Shown here piece by piece: positions 25,995-33,643 of a DNA stretch of 64,000 nt (position 1 is the first letter of the stretch; every line of letters starts with the position of its first letter). Source of the DNA: Nonomuraea jabiensis (lineage in GTDB: Bacteria > Actinomycetota > Actinomycetes > Streptosporangiales > Streptosporangiaceae). The notes under the pieces are model-generated. The model was given only the letters and a program-made list of their open reading frames with translations. It searched no databases and was not told the origin of the DNA. Where the stretch lies: NCBI RefSeq assembly GCF_014204795.1, contig NZ_JACHMB010000001.1, positions 4,960,001 through 5,024,000 on the forward strand. The letters are read 5' to 3'. Both the position numbers and the translations under genes were made by a program.

Positions 25995-27353
25995 CTAGCT
26001 CAGCCCGGCCATGGACGTGCTCGGGGCCGCGTTCGGCGTGCCCTCGCCCTCCGGGTACACCGGGTAGACGTGGCTCGACTCCGGCGTCGGGCGGGCCGAC
26101 GGCGCCACCTGCACCCGCGCCGCGCCCCCGCCGCCGAAGTACATGCTCGACAGCCCGCAGTTCTGGAAGTCGCTGTAGAACATCCGCAGCCACTCCCTGC
26201 GCTGGTGCTCGCTCAGCCACGAGAACCACGACGCCGCGTACTGGTGCTCGGGCAGCGGCCCGCCGGGCAGGGGCTCCCCGCGCAGCCACGCCATCACGAT
26301 CTCCCGGTAACCGTCGGCGACCGTGCCGGGGCAGCGGGCGGCCAGGGACTCGATGTACTCGTACGCCGCCTCCTCCGCGAACCCCGCGGACAGGTCGGGC
26401 ACGTGGATGGGCGCCAGGCCGTTCGAGGGCTTGAGCTCCTCCTCCAGCGGCCGCTGCTCCACCCGCGTGAACGCGGCGGGCGTCCCCGCCAGCCGGGAGG
26501 CGATCTGCGTGAACGCCGCCCCCAGCTCGGTCAGCCCCGCCCGCATCCCCGGGTGCACGCACACCGTGATCGGCCAGTCCTGGCAGCTGTAGGCGATGTC
26601 CACGGCCGCGGCCGGCTTCGGCTGGGCCAGCACCCGCGACACGCCCATCCCGGCCGCCAGCACGGACAGCAGCGCGCACGCCAGCACCAGCGCCTGCCTG
26701 GTCACCAGCGCCGCCCAGCCGAGCAGCAGCGCCGCCGTGATGCCGAGCAGCCAGATCGTCTGGTCGAAGAACGGCGCCCCGCTCAACCCCTGGAACAGGT
26801 CGTACGGCTCGCCGGTGCCGGGCGCCAGCTTGTCCGCCCAGCCCCGGTCGTCGGCCAGCCACGAGAACAATCCATAGCAGGCCAGCCCCGCCAGCGGCGG
26901 CGTGAACGCCTTGGGCACCACCCAGCCGGCCACCCAGCCGATCACCGAGTAGAGCGCCAGCCCCGCCATGCCCATGCCCAGGCCGGACAGGCTCAGCCGC
27001 CCCGACTGGTCGGTGAGCACCGTCTTGACCGCCAACACCAGCACCGTCGCACCGAACGACCCGAGCACCACCACCACGATCGCCAGCGGCGCCTTGAGCG
27101 CCCGCCACGTCGTCAGCGAGCGCCCGCGCAGCGCCCTGCGCTTGCGCAGCGCCACCCACGCCGCGAACGCGGCGGCCACCGGCCCGGTCATCCGCAACGA
27201 GCCGATGACCGCGGCCACGATGTTCTCCCACGCGTCCACGCCAGGTATCAGGACGTTCCACGCCGCCAGCAGCCCGAGTGCCAGGAGCACGGCCACCGTG
27301 ACGGCCGCGCTCTGCTTCAGCTCCTCTCGTGAAACGCCCGCGTGCTCACGCAC
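25995..27353 (-). CDS. Polytopic membrane protein of unknown function with soluble C-terminal half
   Basis: 452 residues. The first half contains about seven hydrophobic segments (for example VAVLLALGLLAAWNVLI, IVVVVLGSFGATVLVLAV, IWLLGITAALLLGWAAL and a segment ending LSVLAAGMGV). The second half (from about 245) is soluble, with a Cys-containing start (AYSCQDWPITVCVHPGM) and Trp-rich motifs (ASWFSWLSEHQRREWLRMFY). The C-terminal half resembles the extracytoplasmic part of proteins encoded next to ABC-2-type exporters in actinomycetes, but no transporter ATPase is nearby. GTG start at 27353. Function unknown. Confidence 0.75.
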   Translation of the reverse strand: MREHAGVSREELKQSAAVTVAVLLALGLLAAWNVLIPGVDAWENIVAAVIGSLRMTGPVAAAFAAWVALRKRRALRGRSLTTWRALKAPLAIVVVVLGSFGATVLVLAVKTVLTDQSGRLSLSGLGMGMAGLALYSVIGWVAGWVVPKAFTPPLAGLACYGLFSWLADDRGWADKLAPGTGEPYDLFQGLSGAPFFDQTIWLLGITAALLLGWAALVTRQALVLACALLSVLAAGMGVSRVLAQPKPAAAVDIAYSCQDWPITVCVHPGMRAGLTELGAAFTQIASRLAGTPAAFTRVEQRPLEEELKPSNGLAPIHVPDLSAGFAEEAAYEYIESLAARCPGTVADGYREIVMAWLRGEPLPGGPLPEHQYAASWFSWLSEHQRREWLRMFYSDFQNCGLSSMYFGGGGAARVQVAPSARPTPESSHVYPVYPEGEGTPNAAPSTSMAGLS

Positions 27354-27419
27354 CCTTTTCCCCGTTGACCTTCATCAAGCACCCCCCGTGCCCCTCGGCA
27401 AGGCCGAAGCGAATGAGTC

Positions 27420-27439
27420 CGGCCTGTCCCCACAGGCCG
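27420..27439. other. Stem-loop in the membrane protein/MarR divergent region
   Basis: A perfect 8-bp stem, CGGCCTGT and ACAGGCCG around a CCCC loop, lies in the 230-bp divergent gap, about 65 bp upstream of the membrane-protein start and 145 bp before the MarR start. It could be a protein-binding palindrome for MarR; not testable here. Confidence 0.35.
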
Positions 27440-27583
27440 ATGGACTTGGCTTCTGCGTCACCATACGTAGGAGAACCATAACTGAGCGTGATGATTGACG
27501 TCCGGATTCTTGGTCAAGCGGGGAAGCCTGTCGCTCCAGGTCACCAGACGAACCGGGACGAGGGGCGCGCTACCGTATGCGCT

Positions 27584-28105
27584 GTGTCGCACCCGAAGCC
27601 GCTCAACCTGCCGTTCGACCCCATCGACCGGGCCGCGGAGAGCTGGCGTGCCCACTTCGGGCCCTCCTCCGCCATGGCCGCCGTGACCTCGATCATGAGA
27701 GCCCACCAGATCCTGCTGTCGCAGCTCGACTCGCTCCTGAAGCCCTACGACCTGACCTTCGCCCGGTACGAGGCGCTGGTCCTGCTGACGTTCAGCAAGA
27801 CAGGCGCGCTCCCGCTGTCGAAGATCGGCGAACGGCTCATGGTCCACCCCACCAGCGTCACGAACACGGTGGACAGGCTGGAGAAGTCCGGGTTCGTCCG
27901 CCGGCTGCCCAACCCGCGGGACGGGCGCGGCGTGCTCGCCGAGATCACCAAGGCCGGCCGGGACGTCGTGGAGCGGGCCACCCGCGACCTGATGGGCGCC
28001 GAGTTCGGCCTGACCATGTACGCCGAGGACGAACTCGACCGGATGTTCACCCAGTTGCGCACCCTCCGGGTGGCGGCGGGCGACTTCCAACAGGGCGGCG
28101 GGTGA
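27584..28105 (+). CDS. MarR-family transcriptional regulator
   Basis: 173 residues from GTG 27584. The winged helix-turn-helix is clear: LPLSKIGERLMVHPTSVTNT then VDRLEKSGFVRRLPNPRDGR and VLAEITKAGRDV, the canonical MarR wing. It forms dimers that bind palindromes and release DNA on binding small phenolic ligands. The GTG is chosen because TACCGT (27571-27576) ends 7 bases before it with no ribosome-binding site; the frame is open further upstream but without a good start signal. The divergent neighbour at 27353 may be its target. Ligand unknown. Confidence 0.9.
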   Translation: MSHPKPLNLPFDPIDRAAESWRAHFGPSSAMAAVTSIMRAHQILLSQLDSLLKPYDLTFARYEALVLLTFSKTGALPLSKIGERLMVHPTSVTNTVDRLEKSGFVRRLPNPRDGRGVLAEITKAGRDVVERATRDLMGAEFGLTMYAEDELDRMFTQLRTLRVAAGDFQQGGG

Positions 28106-28140
28106 CTGCGCCGCCCCGGTGATGCGGCAAGATGAGGAGC

Positions 28141-29079
28141 ATGGCGGACTTCTCTAGGCCCGGGTCGCTCTACGGAGCGATTGACCTGGGCGCGCGCAAG
28201 CAGGCCCTCGAGGCGCAGGCCCGGCGTGAGGCGGCGGGTCCCCAGGCGGCCGCGTCGGCCTCGATCGTGGACGTGACCGAGGAGACGTTCACGACCGAGG
28301 TGATCGACCGCTCGATGACCATGCCCGTGGTCCTCGACCTGTGGTCGCCGCGGGCGCCGGGCAGCGCCCAGCTCAGCCCGGTGCTGGAGAAGGTCGTCGG
28401 CGATCTCGGCGGCCGGGCCGTGCTGGCCAAGGTCAACGTGGACGCCAGCCCGCAGATCGCCCAGGCGCTGCGCGTGCAGGCCGTGCCGACCGTGCTGGCC
28501 ATCTTCCAGGGGCAGGCCGTCACCGGCTTCCAGCAGGTGCTGCCCGAGCAGGAGGTGCGCCGCTGGCTCGACGAGCTGATGGGCGCGGTCGAGCAGTTCT
28601 ACCAGGCCAACCCCGACGCCCGGCCCCAGGCGGCGCCCGGCGAGCAGGAGGCGCCCGCGGGGCCGCCCGCCGACCCCGACCTGGTGGCCGCCGAGCAGGC
28701 CATCGACAGCGGTGACCTCGACGCGGCCGCGGCGGCGTACGAGCGGCTGCTGGCCCGCGCGCCGGGCAACGAGGACGCCAAGATGGGCCTGGCCGGCGTC
28801 AACCTCATCAAGCGCACCGAGAGCGCCGACCCCGCCGACGTCCAGCGGCGCCTGCAGGACCCCGCCGACATCGAGGCGCAGCTGCTCGCGGCCGACCTGG
28901 AGATGCTGTCCGGCTCGGTCGACGAGGCGTTCAGCCGCGTCATCGCCGTGGTCAAGCGCACCTCGGGAGACGAGCGCGACAAGGCCAGGCGCCACCTGCT
29001 CGGCCTGTTCGACGCGTTGCCGGCCGACGATCCGTCTTTGGCGAAAGCACGTAGAGCTTTGGCGAGCGCACTGTTCTAA
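28141..29079 (+). CDS. Thioredoxin-fold/TPR co-chaperone (YbbN/CnoX-like) lacking CXXC
   Basis: 312 residues. Residues about 40-140 are a thioredoxin fold (VVLDLWSPRAPGSAQLSPVL, AVPTVLAIFQGQ), but the active-site CXXC is replaced by RAPGS, so there is no redox centre. The C-terminal half is a TPR-like helical domain (AEQAIDSGDLDAAAAAYERL, DEAFSRVIAVVKRT). This layout matches YbbN/CnoX proteins, which hold clients for GroEL and DnaK. ATG 28141 follows CAAGAT by 7 bases, suggesting a leaderless mRNA; ATG 28132 is in frame. The stop codon is part of the next gene's predicted -10. Confidence 0.88.
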   Translation: MADFSRPGSLYGAIDLGARKQALEAQARREAAGPQAAASASIVDVTEETFTTEVIDRSMTMPVVLDLWSPRAPGSAQLSPVLEKVVGDLGGRAVLAKVNVDASPQIAQALRVQAVPTVLAIFQGQAVTGFQQVLPEQEVRRWLDELMGAVEQFYQANPDARPQAAPGEQEAPAGPPADPDLVAAEQAIDSGDLDAAAAAYERLLARAPGNEDAKMGLAGVNLIKRTESADPADVQRRLQDPADIEAQLLAADLEMLSGSVDEAFSRVIAVVKRTSGDERDKARRHLLGLFDALPADDPSLAKARRALASALF

Positions 29080-29088
29080 CCTGGGTGT

Positions 29089-29718
29089 ATGCGGGTCGTC
29101 ACGATATCCGCGACATACGGCACGGCCGGTAGCCAGATCGGCCCGGCCGTCGCCGAGCGCCTCGGCGTGCCCTTCGTCGACCGCGCCATTCCCAGCGCGG
29201 TCGCCCAGGAGCTGGGCTGCACGCTGGAGGAGGCGCTCGCCCACGACGACCGGGCCGAGCACGGCCTCGGGCGGCTGCTGTCGGGGGCGATGCGGCTGCC
29301 GACCGTCACGTTCGGCGGGGTCGACATGTACGTGCCCGGCGCGATGCCGCACGCGCCGGAGGAGTTCGTCCGCCGTACCGAGCGCATGCTCAAGGACATG
29401 GCCCGCGACCAGGGCGGGGTGTTCCTCGGCCGGGCGGGGGCCGTGGTGCTGGCCGACCATCCGGGGGCGCTCCACGTCCGGCTCGACGCCCCGCTCCAGC
29501 GCAGGGTCCGGCAGACGGCCACGCTGTCGGGGATGAGCGAGCGCGAGGCCCGCCGGCTCATCGAGGACAACGACCGCGCGCGGATGGCCTACGTACGGCA
29601 CTTCTATCGGGCCGATCCGACGGATTCCTGTCAATATCATCTGGTCGTCGACAGCACCACAATCCCCGTTCCGACCTGCGTCGAGCTCATCGTCACAGCG
29701 GCCGAGGCACTGGATTGA
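29089..29718 (+). CDS. Cytidylate kinase-like family protein
   Basis: 209 residues. It begins VVTISATYGTAGSQIGPAVA, where GTAGSQIG occupies the P-loop position of the cytidylate kinase-like family (Pfam Cytidylate_kin2) but lacks the canonical GKS/T. Further family segments are GVFLGRAGAVVLADHP, HVRLDAPLQRRVR and NDRARMAYVRHFYRAD. The substrate is not known for this family, and a nucleotide kinase role is inferred. TAACCT, which includes the stop of the upstream gene, ends 6 bases before the ATG, so this gene may have its own leaderless transcript as well as read-through. Confidence 0.82.
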   Translation: MRVVTISATYGTAGSQIGPAVAERLGVPFVDRAIPSAVAQELGCTLEEALAHDDRAEHGLGRLLSGAMRLPTVTFGGVDMYVPGAMPHAPEEFVRRTERMLKDMARDQGGVFLGRAGAVVLADHPGALHVRLDAPLQRRVRQTATLSGMSEREARRLIEDNDRARMAYVRHFYRADPTDSCQYHLVVDSTTIPVPTCVELIVTAAEALD

Positions 29719-29773
29719 CCTGGCGCCCCCTATCATGGGGGAATTCTTGGTCAGTCCCGAAGGAGCGATTGAC

Positions 29774-31183
29774 GTGGCGACCGTCCCGAGTGTGTCGTAC
29801 TCCATCACCGTGCGTCTCGAGGTGCCGGCCGGCGGCAAGGCCGTCAGCCAGCTCACCCACGCCGTAGAGTCGGCCGGGGGCGTGGTCACGGCCCTCGACG
29901 TCACCAACGCGGGCCATGAGAAGCTCCGCATCGACGTGACCTGCGCGGCCAGGGACACCGACCACGCCCAGGCCATCGTCGACCAGCTCGAGGCGGTCGA
30001 CGGCGTCGTCATCCACAAGGTGTCCGACCGCACGTTCCTCATGCATCTCGGCGGCAAGATCGAGATGAAGTCCAAGGTGCCGCTGCGCAACCGCGACGAG
30101 CTGTCCATGGCCTACACCCCGGGTGTGGCGCGCGTGTCGATGGCCATAGCGCGCAACAAGGAGGACGCCCGGCGCCTGACCATCAAGCGCAACACCGTGG
30201 CCGTCGTCACCGACGGCTCGGCCGTGCTGGGCCTGGGCAACATCGGCCCCGAGGCCGCGCTGCCGGTCATGGAGGGCAAGGCGGCGCTGTTCAAACGCTT
30301 CGCGGGCATCGACGCCTGGCCGATCTGCCTCGACACGCAGGACGTCGACGAGATCGTCCGCACGGTGCAGGTGATCGCGCCCGGGTTCGGCGGGATCAAC
30401 CTGGAGGACATCGGCGCGCCGCGCTGCTTCGAGGTGGAGCGGCGGCTGCGCGAGCTGCTCGACATCCCCGTCTTCCACGACGACCAGCACGGCACGGCGA
30501 TCTGCGTGCTCGCGGCGCTCACCAACGCGCTGCGGGTCGTCGACAAGGACATCGAGTCCGTCAAGATCACCATGGCGGGCGCGGGCGCGGCCGGCAACGC
30601 GGTGCTGCGCCTGCTGCTGGCCGCCGGGGCGCGCAACGTGATCGTCTGCGACTACCTGGGCGCCGTCCACCGCGGCCGCGACGACCTCGACGAGTCGCTG
30701 CAGTGGATCGCCGACCACACCAACGCCGAGGGCTACGCGGGCGACCTGCGAGGGGCGGTCAAGGACGCCGACGTCTTCGTCGGCGTCTCGGCGCCGGGCA
30801 TCCTGACGGGTGACGACATCGCGACGATGGCCAAGGACGCGGTGGTGTTCGCGCTGGCCAACCCGGAGCCCGAGGTGTCGCCGGACGACGCCCGCGAGCA
30901 CGCGGCCGTGGTGGCCACGGGGCGCTCCGACTACCCCAACCAGATCAACAACGTGCTGGCCTTCCCGGGCGTCTTCCGGGGGCTGCTGGACGCGCAGGCC
31001 AACGGGGTGACGCAGGAGATGCTGCTGGCCGCGGCCGGCGCCCTCGCGGCGGTCGTCACGCCGGAGGAGCTGGGGCCCAACTACATCATCCCCAGCGTCT
31101 TCCACCCCGACGTGGCGGGGGCCGTTGCGGCGGCGGTGCGCGAGTCGGCGGGCGGCCGTGCGCGAGGCTTCACCGAAGCATAA
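29774..31183 (+). CDS. NAD-dependent malic enzyme with N-terminal ACT domain
   Basis: 469 residues from GTG 29774, chosen for AAGGAG 8 bases upstream. An ACT-type regulatory domain (about 5-85) precedes the malic enzyme core: MAYTPGVARV, the catalytic Lys region VMEGKAALFKRFAG, DDQHGTA, and the NAD fold MAGAGAAGNAVLRLL. It decarboxylates malate to pyruvate, generating NAD(P)H. The short bacterial-type length without a phosphotransacetylase domain is typical for actinomycetes. The ACT domain suggests amino-acid or metabolite control. An intrinsic terminator starts at the stop codon. Confidence 0.93.
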   Translation: MATVPSVSYSITVRLEVPAGGKAVSQLTHAVESAGGVVTALDVTNAGHEKLRIDVTCAARDTDHAQAIVDQLEAVDGVVIHKVSDRTFLMHLGGKIEMKSKVPLRNRDELSMAYTPGVARVSMAIARNKEDARRLTIKRNTVAVVTDGSAVLGLGNIGPEAALPVMEGKAALFKRFAGIDAWPICLDTQDVDEIVRTVQVIAPGFGGINLEDIGAPRCFEVERRLRELLDIPVFHDDQHGTAICVLAALTNALRVVDKDIESVKITMAGAGAAGNAVLRLLLAAGARNVIVCDYLGAVHRGRDDLDESLQWIADHTNAEGYAGDLRGAVKDADVFVGVSAPGILTGDDIATMAKDAVVFALANPEPEVSPDDAREHAAVVATGRSDYPNQINNVLAFPGVFRGLLDAQANGVTQEMLLAAAGALAAVVTPEELGPNYIIPSVFHPDVAGAVAAAVRESAGGRARGFTEA

Positions 31184-31199
31184 AAACCATCGGTTTTTA
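31181..31199 (+). terminator. Terminator hairpin that incorporates the malic enzyme stop codon
   Basis: TAAAAACC (31181-31188) and GGTTTTTA (31192-31199) form a perfect 8-bp stem with a three-base loop. The first three bases are the stop codon. The U-rich 3' arm doubles as the run of U. Confidence 0.75.
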
Positions 31200-31523
31200 C
31201 GGCGGAGCACGGGCGACGCCACCCGCCGCCGTGGTTGAGGGCCTCCAGGGAGACGCCCGCTGACCCGCACGTGGCCGGCCGCCGCTACGGCGATCCTTTG
31301 ACCGGCTCCGTGGCACCCGCCCGTCCCGCCGTCCGTGCGGGCCCCCGGATCCGCTGCCGTTCGTGCCGCCACCCGCTCCACCGCCGTCCGCGTCGCCTGG
31401 CCTCCGCTGCACGGCTTACGGCCGGGTCCTACCCGCCCGTCCTGCCGTGCGCCCCTTCCGCAGCCCGTGTGCCCGTGCGGTGGTCGCGCTCGTCCGAGGG
31501 GGTGTTCGTTTGGAGGGGTGGGG
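31200..31523. other. 324-bp intergenic region with no gene seen
   Basis: The stretch between malic enzyme and the minus-strand gene ending at 31524 is GC-rich and proline-codon-like in several frames. No credible start signal, conserved motif or RNA was recognised on either strand. It separates two converging transcription units. Confidence 0.6.
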
Positions 31524-32015
31524 TTAGGCGGGTTGGGTGGTTATGGCTGGGATGAGGTGGTAGCTCTCCTGGAAGACGAGGTTGTGGGCGTCGGCGGCGG
31601 CGATCGTGCGGAGCGTGTCGAGTTGGGCCTCGGCGTCCGCCGGGGCGAAGACATTCAGTGGCCAGTCCCCGACCGTGTTGCCCCGCAGGTGCGGGTGGTG
31701 GAAGTCGCAGCCGTAGTGGGCGACGATCGCGATCGGCTGGTTGTGGGTGGCGCGCTGTTCCGGCCAGGTCAGCGACCACATCGCGTTGAGCCCGCCCTCG
31801 CGCGACCGGGTGACCCCGCTGGCCACCACCTCGCCGGTGCCGAGCAGCAGGTCGGCGTTGAGCTCGTCGAGGGCTCTGCGTGCCACCGGGTCGAGCAGCT
31901 CGGCCGCCGTGGCGAAAACGTGTTCCTTGTCCTCCCGCGTGACGGCCCCTCCGTGGTCGCCGTCACGCAGGTCGCGGAAGTGCCTGAGCAGGGCTTCGTT
32001 CATCGGAGTGCACAT
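31524..32015 (-). CDS. Hypothetical protein downstream of glpD
   Basis: 163 residues. No family recognised. Features: an early charged helix (LLRHFRDLRDGDHGG), a central segment with clustered His and aromatic residues (IAIVAHYGCDFHHPHLRGNT) and a C-terminal block NLVFQESYHLIPAI. The His cluster might bind a metal. It starts 24 bp after the glpD stop with GGGGG near the ATG, so it is likely the third gene of the glycerol operon and co-regulated, but a glycerol role is only contextual. Confidence 0.78.
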   Translation of the reverse strand: MCTPMNEALLRHFRDLRDGDHGGAVTREDKEHVFATAAELLDPVARRALDELNADLLLGTGEVVASGVTRSREGGLNAMWSLTWPEQRATHNQPIAIVAHYGCDFHHPHLRGNTVGDWPLNVFAPADAEAQLDTLRTIAAADAHNLVFQESYHLIPAITTQPA

Positions 32016-32039
32016 GACTACCCCCTGCCCAGATCCTGG

Positions 32040-33590
32040 TCAGGTGAGCAGGGCGGCGATGCGGTCGCGTACGTCAGGCGTGTCCAGCCCGCGCACCGTC
32101 AGGGTCGTGCGGCGGCGTACGACGTCGTCCACCGTGGCCGCCCACTCGCGGTCGCGCGCGTAGACCGCCTGGGCCCAGATGTCGGGGCCGTCCGGGTGGA
32201 TGCGCTCGCCGAGGGCCGGGTCCTCGCGGATGAGCCGGGCCAGGTCGAACGCGATCGAGCCGTAGTGCGTGGCCAGGTGCCTGGCCACCAGCGGATCCAT
32301 GCGCGCGCCCGGGTCGCGGTCGGTCCACAGTCGCAGGGCCACCGCGTCGGGGCTGGCCAGGCCCGGCAGGGGCACGGCGGGCAGGATGTCGGCCAGGTCG
32401 TCGCCCAGGGGCCGGCCGGGCAGGTGGGCGAGCGTGTCGAGGACGTGCCTGCCGATGTGGCGGTAGGTGGTCCACTTGCCGCCCGCCACCGAGAGCATGC
32501 CGCCCGAGCCCCGGGTCACCACGGTCTCCCGCTTGGCGGCCGTCACCTGGCCGGGGCCGCCGGGCAGGACGCGCAGCCCGGCGAAGGCGTAGGTGATGTC
32601 CTCGCGACTGAGCTGGGCGTCGTGTACGGCGTGGCCGGCCTCGTCGAGGATCTGCGCGATGTCGGCCTCGGTGGCGCGCACCTCGCCCGGATCGCCCTCG
32701 TACGCCTCGTCCGTGGTGCCGAGCAGCAGGTGGTCCTCCCACGGGATGGCGAACGACACCCGGTACTTGTCGATCGGCGTGGTCAGCGCCGCCTTCCACG
32801 GTTCGTGGCGGCGCAGCACCAGGTGGGCGCCCTTGGACAGCCGGATGCTCGGCGCGGCGTCCGGGTCCTCCATGCGCCGCAGGTGGTCCACCCAGGGCCC
32901 GGTGGCGTTCAGGACGAGCCGGGCGGAGACCCCGAACTCGGCCCCGTCGAGCCGGTCGCGCAGGTCGGCCCCCGTGACCGTGCCGCCCGTCTTGCGCAGC
33001 CCGACGACCTCGGCGTGGTTGAGCACGACCGCGCCGGCATCCACGGCGGCCCGTACGGTCATGACGGCGACGCGGCTGTCGTTCATCTGGTGGTCGCCGT
33101 AGACGGCGGCGGCCCGCAGCCCCTCGGTACGCAGGGCGGGCACCTTGGCCAGCGCCTGGTGGGGCGTGATCACCTTGCCCATGCCGTCGCCGAACACCGA
33201 CAGCGCCGAGTACAGGAACACCCCGGCGCCCAGCTTGGCCGCCCCGTGCGGCCCGCCCTTGTAGATCGGCACCAGGAACGTCAGCGGCTTGACCAGATGC
33301 GGCGCGATGTCGGCGGCCAGGGCGCGGCGCTCGCGGTGGTTCTCGGCGACCAGCCGGACGTTGCCGGTCTGCAGGTAACGCAGCCCCCCGTGGACCAGCT
33401 TGGAGGAGGCGCTGGAGGTCGCGCCGGCGAAGTCGCCGGCGTCGACCATCGCCACCCGCAGCCCGGCCTGCGCGGCCATCCAGGTCACGGAGGTGCCGAG
33501 GATGCCGCCGCCGATCACGAGCAGATCGTAGGCGGCGCGCGAGAGCTCCTCCCGGGTCTGCGCGCGGTCGGCGGCGGTCGTCGTCGTCAT
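32040..33590 (-). CDS. glpD: Glycerol-3-phosphate dehydrogenase, FAD-dependent
   Basis: 516 residues. The FAD-binding motif is near the N-terminus (LLVIGGGILGTSVTW), followed by the GlpD motifs ASSASSKLVHGGLRYL and HLLLGTTDEAY, and the C-terminal region AGGKWTTYRHIGRHVLD. It oxidises sn-glycerol-3-phosphate to dihydroxyacetone phosphate at the membrane, passing electrons to quinone. AGGGA 8 bases before the ATG at 33590 favours that start over the ATG two codons upstream. It follows glpK by 53 bp and is followed by an unknown gene. Confidence 0.95.
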   Translation of the reverse strand: MTTTTAADRAQTREELSRAAYDLLVIGGGILGTSVTWMAAQAGLRVAMVDAGDFAGATSSASSKLVHGGLRYLQTGNVRLVAENHRERRALAADIAPHLVKPLTFLVPIYKGGPHGAAKLGAGVFLYSALSVFGDGMGKVITPHQALAKVPALRTEGLRAAAVYGDHQMNDSRVAVMTVRAAVDAGAVVLNHAEVVGLRKTGGTVTGADLRDRLDGAEFGVSARLVLNATGPWVDHLRRMEDPDAAPSIRLSKGAHLVLRRHEPWKAALTTPIDKYRVSFAIPWEDHLLLGTTDEAYEGDPGEVRATEADIAQILDEAGHAVHDAQLSREDITYAFAGLRVLPGGPGQVTAAKRETVVTRGSGGMLSVAGGKWTTYRHIGRHVLDTLAHLPGRPLGDDLADILPAVPLPGLASPDAVALRLWTDRDPGARMDPLVARHLATHYGSIAFDLARLIREDPALGERIHPDGPDIWAQAVYARDREWAATVDDVVRRRTTLTVRGLDTPDVRDRIAALLT

Positions 33591-33643
33591 TGCCATACTC
33601 CCTACTATCGACCTACTGCTCGACCAGCTACTGCTCGACCCGG

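Noticed and set aside
29715..29736. TTGACC and TATCAT before malic enzyme as a promoter
   Set aside because: Only 10 bp separate the two hexamers, too short for a sigma-70-type promoter, and the first overlaps the previous stop codon.
31200..31523. Proline- and arginine-rich open frames in the malic enzyme/glycerol gap
   Set aside because: No ribosome-binding site, no leaderless -10, and no similarity to known proteins; composition typical of GC-rich noise.
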